A DNA stretch of 64,000 nt from Bacteroidota bacterium (lineage in GTDB: Bacteria; Bacteroidota; Bacteroidia; NS11-12g; UBA955). A model generated the notes under the pieces. It did no database searches. It saw only the letters and a program-made list of their open reading frames with translations, and was not told where the DNA came from. The stretch lies in assembly GCA_963169345.1 (NCBI GenBank), contig CAUJCT010000034.1:87622-151621 (forward strand), in the 5' to 3' direction. The first letter of the stretch is position 1, and each line of letters starts with the position of its first letter. The translations under genes were made by a program, and so were the position numbers. Shown here piece after piece: positions 10,601 to 20,080 of this stretch.

Positions 10601-11771
10601 AACCGACAGAAAGCTGCTGTCTGAAATTGATGCTTCAAGTTTACTGGATAATGTATCTAAACAACAAAGACAGGCTGGTTGCATGGATACGAGTTTCTGG
10701 AATGCTACTGAACTTAAAATTAAACCTCTGTGGGAAGCAGCTCTGGGTATAAAAAATGCCGGTAAACGCGATGATTTCTTTGCTTCAGGCGGTCATTCTC
10801 TGATTGCAATCGACCTGATGCACGACATTGAACAACAACTCAACATTCGTTTACCTCTATCTGCTTTGTTCAAGAAGCCTAATATCGAAGGTTTGGCTCA
10901 GATGATAGATGGCGAAGTTAAAACCGATTATAAATGTCTGGTACCTATTAAAGCAAGTGGTTCAGGTGTTCCGCTGTATCTTATACACGGCGCTGGATTG
11001 GAAGTCATGGTCTTTAAAGATTTGGTAGAACATCTGGATATAGATCAACCTGTCATCGGTGTTCAGGCACTTGGTCTCAATAGCAATGAAGCACTTCCGG
11101 ATACACTTGAAGAAGTTGCAGCTATTTATGTAAAGGAGATTAAACAGCACAACAGTACCGGAACCTATTTGATAGCAGGATTTTCGGCAGGCAGTTTGCT
11201 GGCTTATGAAGTGGCTCAGCAATTAACTCTGGCCGGAGAAAAAGTTGCTATGTGCGGCATATTCGATTATTCACTCGAATCGACAAGAGTCAACCGAACT
11301 AAATTTCAAAAAATGGGTAAAACCATAGCTGAATTATTACCAAGATCTTTATACGCAGCAGCTATGTGTTTCAAACAACCTAAGAAGGCGTATGTGTTTC
11401 AGAAAAATTTCCTGAAATTGAGATTGAACGGGGTGCTGGGAAAACTTGGAGTTGATGTTGAAGAAAAAGTTGAAAACGAAAGTAAACTGGAGAGAGTCTA
11501 TAAACTGATGGACCACTACTATCAGTTATTTTCTGAATATAAAGTTCAACCTTACAAAGGTCATATCGATTTGTTTAGGTCAAAAATAAAACTCTATTAT
11601 TTGCGTGACAGAAAATTTCTTGGATGGGGACCTTATATACAAAAAGGCATAAGGATACACGAAGTTGAAAGTGATCACGACCACATGATTCTAGGTCAAT
11701 ACAGCAAGGGATTTGCTCATAAACTGCAAAATGTAATCAATCAATCATTGGCTAATGGATCAAAAGCTTAA
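7677..11771 (+). CDS. monomodular non-ribosomal peptide synthetase, C-A-T-TE
   Basis: C domain HHVVCDG; A domain YVLYTSGSTGRPKG, NLYGPTETCIW, YLTGDLGY, NAKTDRK; T domain DDFFASGGHSL; TE domain GFSAGS. Confidence 0.95.
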   Translation: MLAQDPIHEKGKEIDLISGLVVADRYSITEQQAELLTACMIGGEDANRAFNQTITLEFTGKLNKQALLCALNDLIERNDSFRTVFDISNKEAIVLQSSANISEKQLGMAEDPEFYLKDLLNRYADIGFNLRKGPLHRIHLISRGDSQHFLVFEAHHVVCDGWTLALVIDELSKLYNLYLNQKAVDLPAPVNYKEFVDSEKELHSGSAYLETCVYWKEVFKNYKPVPSLPYDKPRPEEFSYASEHISYPLNDKIYGAVRQLSDRADCTVLVTMASVFEVLLHRKTSAKSLVIGYPTAAQAPSGLQNLMGHCVNMLPILARMDDKQNFLDYVLNRKKEFKNAFSNRRVTFGNILKHLNIDRGQNSLPFIPVTFNIDRQLLSETLYDGLKTNMRINKRHFSSFDMIINVSRVEEKLVVECDYNKALFESGNVMEMLRQYEYLLSNLCLNPEQNIGSCDLYNIEEIKSRMIDFNHTFSDYPRNTGVLGLIQHQAILNAYKTALTFESENFTYIELFESVKSRAKAIRAAGVKAGDFVGVMLNRSPEMLFQMLAVMQAGAAYIPIDPEFPMDRIRYMLEDSGAKLLVCEEQFKSIAEQLCMVLTPDELKTFQKDSIELLLPDVNQAAYVLYTSGSTGRPKGVQMSQGSLVNLLCSMQKEPGLNENDSLFALTTISFDISGLELYLPLITGARLVLASSKVSKSGEHILDIIDDENITVIQATPATFRLILGYGFKGKQNLKIFCGGEPLSLELAQELLPKCQELWNLYGPTETCIWSCVNKINNTDTSIAIGHPIANTDIYLLDERHRPVPPGTHGEIAIAGDGLAIGYLNRPELNAEKFIQHPFETHKKIYLTGDLGYIGSDGKLYCLGRTDHQIKVRGYRIETGEIENVLIKEAGFKDAVVVAKNFGKDDVRILAYLKSAGVSQRNFKTDKTTGLQIDVLQKVESDALRELCARLLPEYMIPALFVAINSMPLTPNAKTDRKLLSEIDASSLLDNVSKQQRQAGCMDTSFWNATELKIKPLWEAALGIKNAGKRDDFFASGGHSLIAIDLMHDIEQQLNIRLPLSALFKKPNIEGLAQMIDGEVKTDYKCLVPIKASGSGVPLYLIHGAGLEVMVFKDLVEHLDIDQPVIGVQALGLNSNEALPDTLEEVAAIYVKEIKQHNSTGTYLIAGFSAGSLLAYEVAQQLTLAGEKVAMCGIFDYSLESTRVNRTKFQKMGKTIAELLPRSLYAAAMCFKQPKKAYVFQKNFLKLRLNGVLGKLGVDVEEKVENESKLERVYKLMDHYYQLFSEYKVQPYKGHIDLFRSKIKLYYLRDRKFLGWGPYIQKGIRIHEVESDHDHMILGQYSKGFAHKLQNVINQSLANGSKA

Positions 11772-12540
11772 TATTAAAATACTCGATATAGAAGAAGGGG
11801 GCATTTTAGTCACTGAAATTAATCGTTTATGTGATTTGAAAACGATGAGCTTTCCAATGCTTGTTGAGTTAGATATTGAGACTTTTGACAAACACGAATT
11901 AAAACTACTGCCAATCTTAAGTAATAAAGAAAGACAGAGATACATTACGTATCAAAAATGGAAGGACGCTCGCCGATTTATATTATCTCGTGCTGCCTTG
12001 CGTCTCATATTATCCAACTTCTGCGACATTCCTTATCAACTTTTGGAGTTTAGTGAAACGCTGGATAAAAAGCCTTTTCTGATTCATAAAGGTTCTAAGA
12101 AATTAGAGTTTAACCTGTCCCATACGGATGAAAAAATTGTCATTGCTATTGATGAACGCGCCATTGGTGTTGATGTTGAAAATAGTAACAATGCTGCAAG
12201 ACCAGAAATAATTGGTCCAAAAGTTTTGACGACTGAAGAACAATTAGCGGTTGTGAACAGTGGCGATGCTAGAAATGCCTTTTGTTTGTATTGGACTCGT
12301 AAAGAGGCGTTTTTAAAGGCAATTGGCAAAGGTATTGATGATGAGATTGTAAAAGTACCTGCTTTAAGTGGTGATTATCAGTTTTGGTTGGGTATGGATA
12401 CGCCGCATACATCCTGGACCATTGCCTCATGGCCAAGCAGCGATGCTCATTTTATCTCAGTCGCTTTCCAGAATCAGGAACAAATTACAGCCATCAACAG
12501 GATTAAAATAGGGAAGGATACTCTATTAAATCAGATCTGA
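11755..12540 (+). CDS. 4'-phosphopantetheinyl transferase (Sfp-type)
   Basis: FNLSHTDEKIVIAIDERAIGVDVE and FCLYWTRKEAFLKAIGKGI motifs; overlaps the NRPS 3' end by 17 nt. Confidence 0.92.
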   Translation: MDQKLNIKILDIEEGGILVTEINRLCDLKTMSFPMLVELDIETFDKHELKLLPILSNKERQRYITYQKWKDARRFILSRAALRLILSNFCDIPYQLLEFSETLDKKPFLIHKGSKKLEFNLSHTDEKIVIAIDERAIGVDVENSNNAARPEIIGPKVLTTEEQLAVVNSGDARNAFCLYWTRKEAFLKAIGKGIDDEIVKVPALSGDYQFWLGMDTPHTSWTIASWPSSDAHFISVAFQNQEQITAINRIKIGKDTLLNQI

Positions 12541-12558
12541 TTTTAATTGTACAGGCAA

Positions 12559-12589
12559 AAAAAAATCCCCCTGTAATGGAGGATTTTTT
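12559..12589. terminator. bidirectional intrinsic terminator between convergent genes
   Basis: AAAAAATCCCCCTGTAATGGAGGATTTTTT stem-loop with A-tract and T-tract. Confidence 0.8.
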
Positions 12590-12608
12590 AAAGCGATTAT
12601 TCGGTAAA

Positions 12609-14576
12609 TTAATTTACTGACATTTTACGTGTCACAGAGTGAGTAGCAGTTTTTACAGTGTAGAAGTAAACACCTGCACTTAAACCATCAGCATTCAGGC
12701 TGAGGTAGTGATTACCGGCATTTAGTTCGCTGTAAGTAACAGTTCTGATTACTTTACCGCTGATGTCTGTGATTTCAACTGTAACATCTGAACCTGAACT
12801 TAACCAGATTAAGACTTCAGAATTGTTACTGAAAGGATTTGGGTAGTTTTGAGAAACTACAAATACTTCTTTATCGGCATTGAATTGATTAACGTTAGAA
12901 TTCCAAAGAGTTTCAATTGAACCATCCAATATTTTTGCAACAGGGATAGCTGCATACATGATATCGTTCAAGGCAACAGGGTGATTGTTGTCCTGAGCTG
13001 AATTGTTCTGTAAGTTAGTACCAGCAGTTTGGTCTTTCTGGAAAATCATGTGAACGAAATCGTTTACATCTTTAGCGATAGCGCCAAATTCTTCTTCGAA
13101 ACCAATCATCTGAGTAACGTCCTGTGGAGCTGCCCATGTTGCACCGCCGTCTGCAGAGTGAACTATCATGATGTCTCTCAGGTTAACGTTGTTTGCATCC
13201 AGGTCTTGTTCAAGAGGGAAAGAGAAAACTACAAATATGTTTCCATCGCCATCAATACCTGCAGAAGGAGAGTGAAGGAGAGAAGTATTACCTAATCTGG
13301 CAACTGATGAAATACCTTGGTTTTTCAGAGCAGCTGGTACAACACCGTTTTGAAGAGCGTTGGTATTACCTGCTGAAACTGTTAATGAACCATCAGCATT
13401 ACGGTCGAACTGATTACCACCGGCAATGAATTTGCTTACTTTATCGTTTTCATTCCAGTAGCCAAGCAAAGAAGTACCAGGGAAGAAACTGTAAGTATCG
13501 TTGGTAGTATCGTCATCAAACACTCTGCTTACACCCCAGAAAACGTGGGCATTGCCTGCATGGTCGAGCATAACTTCTACTGAACCGTCACAAACAAAAG
13601 GAGTATCAAGCATTAATCTTTTTGAAGTATAAGGCGCATAGCGGAATGAATCAACTATTGTGCGGGTAAAGGTGTTTCCATTATCTGTAGATTTCCATAG
13701 AGTCACATCTTTTAAATGATCACCTACAACTATCACAACTATAGAGTCTTTTACATCAATTGCATACTCATCACCACCACCACTGTTAATTCTTGTGCTG
13801 TCGTAACCAGGAAGCAGGATATGCTGTATATCCCAGGTAGCACCGCCATCTTTAGAACGGCTGTACGTCATAGGTGCATAAACACCATTGATTCTTGGTG
13901 CTCTTGGGTCTCCGGCATTGGTTGAGTCAGAATAACTGGCTATGCAATGGAAGTAATTACCACTGTTGGCTACACGTCCCCAGATTGGTCTTCTTCCAAA
14001 CTGAGTTAAAATAGCAGGACCCTGAGTAAAGCTGCCACTACCGATAGTTGAACTTTTAGACATTACAAAACCACCTGCAATAGCATCGTGGCCCATAACC
14101 CATTCGGAAGTACCATTGATACCGATTGAAGGCCAGCCTAAACGCACTGACTCTAATCTTACTGTAGGATTGCCAACAGTTAACCAGTTGGTTCCGTTGT
14201 AATGGTTATAACCAGTACCACGTTTATTAAATGCTTCATCTTCTGAAGTAGTCCATGCTACTGAAACATTGCCGTTTGGCAGTAAATGAACACGTCTGCC
14301 TATACTTGCATTGGTTTGCAAATCGTAATATGTGCTACCAACTTTGATAAAGTCATAAGTAATGATACCTCTTTTGGATGAAGTAGCAGAGTTTGGAGTT
14401 GCAACCGCTTTCTGTGTAGAGTCACAAACGTCAGCTGCTACCGTGTTTGGGCTTGCTGTTTGTGCACCACCAACGGTATGTGTACCGAATTGACTGGCGT
14501 TTTTGGGCCCCTGTCCAACAGCCAGTAACGGCAAGGCAAGAACCGCAAATAGTAATTTTCTTTTCATGATTAACAA
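12609..14576 (-). CDS. secreted protein with BNR/Asp-box repeats and T9SS type A sorting domain
   Basis: Signal peptide; SKDGGATW, KSTDNGNTF and SADGGATW Asp boxes; C-terminus NYPNPFSNNSEVLIWL...GVYFYTVKTATHSVTRKMSV. Confidence 0.88.
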   Translation of the reverse strand: MLIMKRKLLFAVLALPLLAVGQGPKNASQFGTHTVGGAQTASPNTVAADVCDSTQKAVATPNSATSSKRGIITYDFIKVGSTYYDLQTNASIGRRVHLLPNGNVSVAWTTSEDEAFNKRGTGYNHYNGTNWLTVGNPTVRLESVRLGWPSIGINGTSEWVMGHDAIAGGFVMSKSSTIGSGSFTQGPAILTQFGRRPIWGRVANSGNYFHCIASYSDSTNAGDPRAPRINGVYAPMTYSRSKDGGATWDIQHILLPGYDSTRINSGGGDEYAIDVKDSIVVIVVGDHLKDVTLWKSTDNGNTFTRTIVDSFRYAPYTSKRLMLDTPFVCDGSVEVMLDHAGNAHVFWGVSRVFDDDTTNDTYSFFPGTSLLGYWNENDKVSKFIAGGNQFDRNADGSLTVSAGNTNALQNGVVPAALKNQGISSVARLGNTSLLHSPSAGIDGDGNIFVVFSFPLEQDLDANNVNLRDIMIVHSADGGATWAAPQDVTQMIGFEEEFGAIAKDVNDFVHMIFQKDQTAGTNLQNNSAQDNNHPVALNDIMYAAIPVAKILDGSIETLWNSNVNQFNADKEVFVVSQNYPNPFSNNSEVLIWLSSGSDVTVEITDISGKVIRTVTYSELNAGNHYLSLNADGLSAGVYFYTVKTATHSVTRKMSVN

Positions 14577-14733
14577 ACTTTTTATATTCTTTTAAAGGCG
14601 TAAAAATAAATGAATTTTGTTAAAAATGAAACAAAAAATGACCATTAGGTTAACAAGTCATTTTACTTGTATCAAAACGCTGATTAACAGTAAGGTAGCT
14701 TGGTAATTTTAAGTGTTTTTTCGCCGTGTGGTT

Positions 14734-15783
14734 TTACACCATTCTCAATTGTGCAGGAATCTCTGCAATGCGCAATATTTTAACTACCAGTTCAATGATT
14801 AGCTGTCCTTCTTCTGTGCTGCCATTGGCCACACCTTTTGAACGCAAATCATAATACTTCAAGTTGCCAAATATCTCCTCTAACATAGCCTGATTGTAAT
14901 TGCTTCCAGCCATTTTATAATCATCCAGAAAATACTCATTCACCCCTATAGCTATAGCAATTTCTTTGCGAGGTTTTGTTTTAACTGAATGGTAAATATA
15001 GACCTTTGAAAAATAGGTGTACAAATAGGCAATCATTGGAATAATACCATCCGTCTTCGCATTCATTGCAAAGTAGTTGGCAATCTGTATGCACTTATTA
15101 AAGTTCTTCTGACCAAGTGCTTTTCCTAATTCAAATACGTTGTAATCCTTAGATATACCAATGTTTTGTTCAATATGCGTTTCACCAATGATTGCAACAT
15201 CTGCTTTGACATTGATGAGCATTTTATCTATTTCGTTGGCTATTTTCCCTAAGTCGTTACCCAGATAATCTGCAATTAACTGAACCGCTTTAGGGTCGAT
15301 ATTGCGTCCACGACTTTTGAGATACCTGTCAATCCAAGGAGTCACTTCATTGTCTCGCAAGCGCTCGGAAGTAAAATGGGTGTATTTGGCAAATAACTTA
15401 CCAACCTTTTTGCGTTTATCTACTTTTTTACCTTTGTAACACAATACCAGTATGGTTGTGCTCATAGGATTTTCTATGTAATCCTCAAGTAAATCAATAT
15501 CCCCCAGATTTTGAGCCTCTTTTATAATGAGCAGTTGAAACTCACTCATCATAGGATATCGCCTGGCTGCCATTTTAATTTCAAGAGGACTGATATCTTT
15601 TCCGTAGGCTATGGTCATGTTAAAACTCTTCTCCTCCGGTTTTAATACCTTTTCCTCCAGTAGTCGCGAAAGCTCGTCTATATAATAGGTTTCTTCACCT
15701 TCCAGCAAATAAATAGGGGTAAACCGGCGATTGTTGATATCGCTGACAATCTGATCAAACTTTATGCTGGTGTTATTGGCCAT
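14734..15783 (-). CDS. holA: DNA polymerase III subunit delta
   Basis: PIYLLEGEETYYIDEL...ANEIDKMLI...; characteristic HolA length and motifs. Confidence 0.9.
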   Translation of the reverse strand: MANNTSIKFDQIVSDINNRRFTPIYLLEGEETYYIDELSRLLEEKVLKPEEKSFNMTIAYGKDISPLEIKMAARRYPMMSEFQLLIIKEAQNLGDIDLLEDYIENPMSTTILVLCYKGKKVDKRKKVGKLFAKYTHFTSERLRDNEVTPWIDRYLKSRGRNIDPKAVQLIADYLGNDLGKIANEIDKMLINVKADVAIIGETHIEQNIGISKDYNVFELGKALGQKNFNKCIQIANYFAMNAKTDGIIPMIAYLYTYFSKVYIYHSVKTKPRKEIAIAIGVNEYFLDDYKMAGSNYNQAMLEEIFGNLKYYDLRSKGVANGSTEEGQLIIELVVKILRIAEIPAQLRMV

Positions 15784-15791
15784 TAATAGTT

Positions 15792-16253
15792 ATGTTCGTG
15801 TGCTTGAAACTCAATTTTAAGACTTACAATTTTACGATAAAAGAAGAAGAAGGTAATGCACTAATTTTCGACATTATAAGAAAAAAGTATGTACGCCTTA
15901 CGCCTGAAGAATGGGTCAGACAGCATTTCATACATTACCTGAATCAGGATTTGGGTGTCCCGAATGGCTTGATTTCAGTTGAACGCAGTATCAGATACAA
16001 CGGTAAAACCAAACGCTTTGATATCTGTGTTTCTGATTCAAATGGTAAAATGACTTTACTGGTGGAATGCAAGGCTCCACAAGTGAAATTAACCAAAGAC
16101 ACCCTCATGCAGGCAGGGATTTATCAAAAAGTGTTAAATGTAAATTTTATAGCTATCAGCAATGGTATACAACATCTGTTTATGAAACTGGAGAAAGAAG
16201 CTACCGCGCCGCTTCAGCTGTCTGAACTGCCACATTTTCGGGAATGGATTTAA
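15792..16253 (+). CDS. type I restriction enzyme R protein N-terminal-domain protein (standalone HSDR_N-like nuclease fold)
   Basis: RKKYVRLTPEEWVRQHFIHYL...RFDICVSDSNGKMTLLVECKAP: D...ExK nuclease-like motif; divergent from holA. Confidence 0.85.
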   Translation: MFVCLKLNFKTYNFTIKEEEGNALIFDIIRKKYVRLTPEEWVRQHFIHYLNQDLGVPNGLISVERSIRYNGKTKRFDICVSDSNGKMTLLVECKAPQVKLTKDTLMQAGIYQKVLNVNFIAISNGIQHLFMKLEKEATAPLQLSELPHFREWI

Positions 16254-17403
16254 ATGGCTGCCTTTTTTTCCAGTCTTCTCCCAATCCGTTTTCAAACCAT
16301 TTGCCCATACTGTCCAAAGCCCATCTGAATATACCCCCTCTTATCCATACATAGTTGAAATTTTCAACTGCATGCGCTCCTGCATTTGCCTTTGCCTCAC
16401 GAGCAGTTCTGCCCATTTCTATTTTCCTGAATCTATGCTCTATAGCAGCTTTTATTCCGTCAAATAAAATATTAAAATACAGGTTGTAGGTGTTGTTGTA
16501 ATCATAATCCAAACCTATGTAGTGAATCTCCATAGCCGATTTTGGAAAATAATAAATATGACTGCTGAAAGCCAGTAAATGCCCGTCTTTGTAATAACCA
16601 AACACTTTGAATCCTTCTCCCAAACCTCTTTTCATCTGCACAAAATAATCAGAGTTTAATATGCCCAGTGCCAGTGTCTGTTTACTGACTATGTTCATGT
16701 ACAATTCATTGATGCGTTCTTTTTCCTGCTCAAGTTCCTCAACACTTAAATCTTTTATCTGCAAGGTCTCGGCACTCTTCAAAATCTTTTGAGCCCTTTG
16801 TCTGTATTTTCTGCTTAAATCATTTAAATAATCCGCAAAGTTCGTCCAGTGCGGCCTTATGTCCATTTCCATGGTTAAATCCTGACTAAAGGACCTGAAA
16901 CCATGGCAGGTAAACTGTGTGCTTTTAAATTCTCTGGAACAATCTTTCACCAAAATACCACAAAAGTTTTTTTCGTGTTTCATTTCCTGCCTGTATAAAT
17001 TCAGGCAATCGAAAATCAATTCACGCTTTTCCTTGTCTTTAAAATAAAAGCCTTGAAAGTTCACCCTGAAAATATTCCCACATATAAGTATGTCGGCTGT
17101 TTTGCCAAGTATATAAGATTTCAGATGCTTTACAAGAGGGCGATCCAAAACACCATGGTGATAATGTTTGCTGTTGAATTTAAGACATTGTAAATACATC
17201 ACGCCAATCAATTCCTTGTTCTGGTATATGTTGACGTATTTAAATGCAATATCTTCAGGCATAGTGGCTTCTAAGGCTTCTATGTCCTTGCATTGCAAAT
17301 GATGATTGGCAGGTAAAATACTGCGCCAGGTATCGGCTACTTCGCGGAAGTAGTGGTACGACCTGAAACTGAGGCTTAATTTTATGTTGTTTCTGAAAAA
17401 CAA
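16201..17403 (-). CDS. GNAT-type N-acetyltransferase-like protein
   Basis: ORF; C-terminal half (GEGFKVFGYYKDGHLLAFSSHIY...NTYNLYFNILFDGIKAAIE) looks like a GNAT/BioF2-like domain. Confidence 0.6.
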   Translation of the reverse strand: MFFRNNIKLSLSFRSYHYFREVADTWRSILPANHHLQCKDIEALEATMPEDIAFKYVNIYQNKELIGVMYLQCLKFNSKHYHHGVLDRPLVKHLKSYILGKTADILICGNIFRVNFQGFYFKDKEKRELIFDCLNLYRQEMKHEKNFCGILVKDCSREFKSTQFTCHGFRSFSQDLTMEMDIRPHWTNFADYLNDLSRKYRQRAQKILKSAETLQIKDLSVEELEQEKERINELYMNIVSKQTLALGILNSDYFVQMKRGLGEGFKVFGYYKDGHLLAFSSHIYYFPKSAMEIHYIGLDYDYNNTYNLYFNILFDGIKAAIEHRFRKIEMGRTAREAKANAGAHAVENFNYVWIRGGIFRWALDSMGKWFENGLGEDWKKRQPFKSIPENVAVQTAEAAR

Positions 17404-17404
17404 A

Positions 17405-18139
17405 TCAGGGTTTAATTGTGGTCATTTTCTTTCTCAAGCGTATGTTGAGTACTTCCACAAAAAGACTGAATGCCATGGAGAAATAAATATATCCTTTCGG
17501 TACATGAATTTCAAATGCTTCTACGATTAACATAAAGCCAATCATGAGCAAAAACGACAGAGCAAGCATCTTAACTGTTGGATGTTTCTCAACAAAATTG
17601 CTGATAAACGAAGATAGCAATAACATTGCAATCATCGACAATACAATAGAAACAAACATTATGATAATATGTTGTGTCAATCCGATGGCCGTTACGATAG
17701 AATCGATGGAGAATACCAAATTTAACATCAATATCTGCATCACAATGTAATTAAAACTCTGTTTGGTCTTGCTCTCTTTTTCTATATGTTCATCTACGTT
17801 GAATTTGTGGTGTATTTCTGTGGTCGATTTGTAAATAAGAAAAAGTCCGCCTGCTATCAATACAAGATCCTTTATGCTGACATTCTTTCCTTCAAAGTCT
17901 ATTGGCAGTGTAAAGAGTGTGTCCTGTGCATCTATGATTAATTGTATAACAAACAGCAGCAGCAGTCGGATGATCATGGCAAGAAACAAACCTACGTTTC
18001 TTACTTTTTTCTGATCTTTCTTTTCTGCTCTGCCTGCAACAATACTGACAAATATAATATTGTCAATACCAAGCACAATTTCCATAAAGGTAAGTGTCAT
18101 CAAACTGATAAGTCCGGCACTTGTAAATAATTCTTCCAT
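17405..18139 (-). CDS. TerC family integral membrane protein
   Basis: LTFMEIVLGIDNIIFVSI and FSIDSIVTAIGL motifs. Confidence 0.93.
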   Translation of the reverse strand: MEELFTSAGLISLMTLTFMEIVLGIDNIIFVSIVAGRAEKKDQKKVRNVGLFLAMIIRLLLLFVIQLIIDAQDTLFTLPIDFEGKNVSIKDLVLIAGGLFLIYKSTTEIHHKFNVDEHIEKESKTKQSFNYIVMQILMLNLVFSIDSIVTAIGLTQHIIIMFVSIVLSMIAMLLLSSFISNFVEKHPTVKMLALSFLLMIGFMLIVEAFEIHVPKGYIYFSMAFSLFVEVLNIRLRKKMTTIKP

Positions 18140-18151
18140 TGGGTTGCAAAT

Positions 18152-18895
18152 TTATTGTTTAGTCTTCGAATTTTTTAATGCCTTGAAGGGGCTGCTGTCA
18201 TCCAGGTAATAGTCTTTCATCAATTCACTGAATTCGATGGATTTATTGCCGTCTTCTGTTTGCAATAAAAGCTGATTATAAATAGTTTCTGTTTTTAATT
18301 TCGAGAAACAGGCAATCCATCGATAAGCTTTGTTTTCTCTTTTGTTTATAAGCGTGCTTTGTGTCAGATGCAAACCTGTCTTCTGCGCCATCTGTAGTCT
18401 CGATTCCATTTGCTCATGCGGTATAATGACAAAAAATAATGTGTTGTCATGCATACATTGATATACTTTTTCAAACATCTCTGCATGTGGCAAAGTGGTA
18501 TTATGCATAGCAATGGTTTTTTCAGAATCAGCACCTCTTAGATGTTCACTGAAATAAGGTGGGTTGCAAACAATTAAATCAAATTTAGATAAATCTGTTT
18601 TGAGAAAATCTGTATTGATGACATTGATTTGTTTGGCAAATGGTGAGGCTTGAATGTTTTCAAGTGCCTGATGAAAAATTTCGGTTTGAATTTCTAATGC
18701 AGTAATCTTAGCAGCAGGGTAGGCTTGAGCCAGCATAAGAGCAACAACTCCTGTGCCTGTTCCTATATCCAGTATGGATGCCGGATCTGATTTTCTGGCT
18801 AAACTTCCTAAAAGACATGCATCAGTAGTTACCTTTAGTCCTTTAGACTGGGCTTTGATACTGAATTGTTTAAAGTGAAAAAAGGAATTGGGCAA
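18152..18895 (-). CDS. tRNA1(Val) (adenine-37-N6)-methyltransferase-like
   Basis: ILDIGTGTGVVALMLAQ; VCNPPYF; FxFKQFSIKAQ N-terminus. Confidence 0.85.
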   Translation of the reverse strand: MPNSFFHFKQFSIKAQSKGLKVTTDACLLGSLARKSDPASILDIGTGTGVVALMLAQAYPAAKITALEIQTEIFHQALENIQASPFAKQINVINTDFLKTDLSKFDLIVCNPPYFSEHLRGADSEKTIAMHNTTLPHAEMFEKVYQCMHDNTLFFVIIPHEQMESRLQMAQKTGLHLTQSTLINKRENKAYRWIACFSKLKTETIYNQLLLQTEDGNKSIEFSELMKDYYLDDSSPFKALKNSKTKQ

Positions 18896-18898
18896 TTT

Positions 18899-19945
18899 TT
18901 ACAAAATCAGCATGGCATCGCCATAGCATTGAAAATTGTATTTTTTCTTAACAGCTTCTTTGTATGCTTCCATCACAAAGTCGTAGCCTCCAAAAGCAGT
19001 AGCCAACATCAGCAATGTACTCTCAGGTGCATGGAAGTTGGTGATAAAAGCATTGGCAATTGAGAAATCGTAATGAGGTGCAATGAATTTGTCAGTCCAT
19101 CCTGAACTTGGATTTAAAGTACCTACTGAAGAAACAGAAGATTCAATTGCACGCATAACACCTGAACCAACTGCAACAACACGTTTTTTGTTGTTCTTGG
19201 CATCGTTGACTATTGCAGCAGTTTTATCAGAAATGATGTAGTTTTCAGAATCCATTTTGTGTTTGCTCAAGTCTTCAACTTCAACATTTCTGAATGTTCC
19301 CAAACCCTGGTGAAGCGTTAATTCAGCAAAATTGACACCCTTGATATCCATACGCATCATCAGTTCGCGACTGAAGTGAAGTCCTGCAGTAGGAGGAGCA
19401 ACTGCACCTTCAACTGTAGCAAAAATAGTCTGGTATCTCTCTTCGTCTTCTTTCTTAACTGCGCGCTCTATGTATTTTGGAATTGGTGTCTCTCCAAGTT
19501 TTTTAACGATATTGTTGAATTCTTCCTTAGTGCCATCAAACAGAAAACGAATTGTTCTTCCTCTGCTGGTAGTGTTGTCTACAACCTCTGCTACTAAGTC
19601 GTCATCACCAAAATAAAGTTTGTTGCCTACGCGAATCTTTCTGGCAGGATCAACCAAAACATCCCATAATTTATGCTCTTCGTTCAGTTCTCTGAGAAGG
19701 AAAACTTCAATCTTGGCACCGGTTTTTTCCTTGTTTCCATACATACGGGCAGGAAAAACACGCGTGTTGTTGATGATAAATAAATCACCCTCATCAAATA
19801 TATTTAATATATCCTTGAATTTTTTGTGTTCGATTTTACCGGTACTTCGGTTTAAAATCATCAGTTTGCTCTCATCTCTGTTCTTTGCCGGGTCCTGCGC
19901 AATGAGGTTGGCAGGTAAATCAAAACTGAATTTAGATAATTTCAT
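18899..19945 (-). CDS. queA: S-adenosylmethionine:tRNA ribosyltransferase-isomerase
   Basis: [17 protein letters not shown]...PPTAGLHF...[21 protein letters not shown]. Confidence 0.95.
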   Translation of the reverse strand: MKLSKFSFDLPANLIAQDPAKNRDESKLMILNRSTGKIEHKKFKDILNIFDEGDLFIINNTRVFPARMYGNKEKTGAKIEVFLLRELNEEHKLWDVLVDPARKIRVGNKLYFGDDDLVAEVVDNTTSRGRTIRFLFDGTKEEFNNIVKKLGETPIPKYIERAVKKEDEERYQTIFATVEGAVAPPTAGLHFSRELMMRMDIKGVNFAELTLHQGLGTFRNVEVEDLSKHKMDSENYIISDKTAAIVNDAKNNKKRVVAVGSGVMRAIESSVSSVGTLNPSSGWTDKFIAPHYDFSIANAFITNFHAPESTLLMLATAFGGYDFVMEAYKEAVKKKYNFQCYGDAMLIL

Positions 19946-20080
19946 TGGGGTGTAATATGCCTAAAAAAGGGTGCAAAACTAACTTAAAAAGTTCAATTAC
20001 AAAAAGGAAAACGTTAAATTTACCTTAAGTGTCGATAAATTAAATGTAATCTAAAGGTAATCAGGACGATAAGGGGAGGG

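Noticed and set aside
15792-16253. Type I restriction-modification system
   Set aside because: Only a standalone HSDR_N-like domain of 153 aa; no helicase part, hsdM or hsdS nearby.
19620-19955. 111-aa plus-strand ORF antisense to queA
   Set aside because: Mirror frame of a strongly coding conserved gene; composition (Ser/Leu/Phe-rich) is typical of antisense artefacts.
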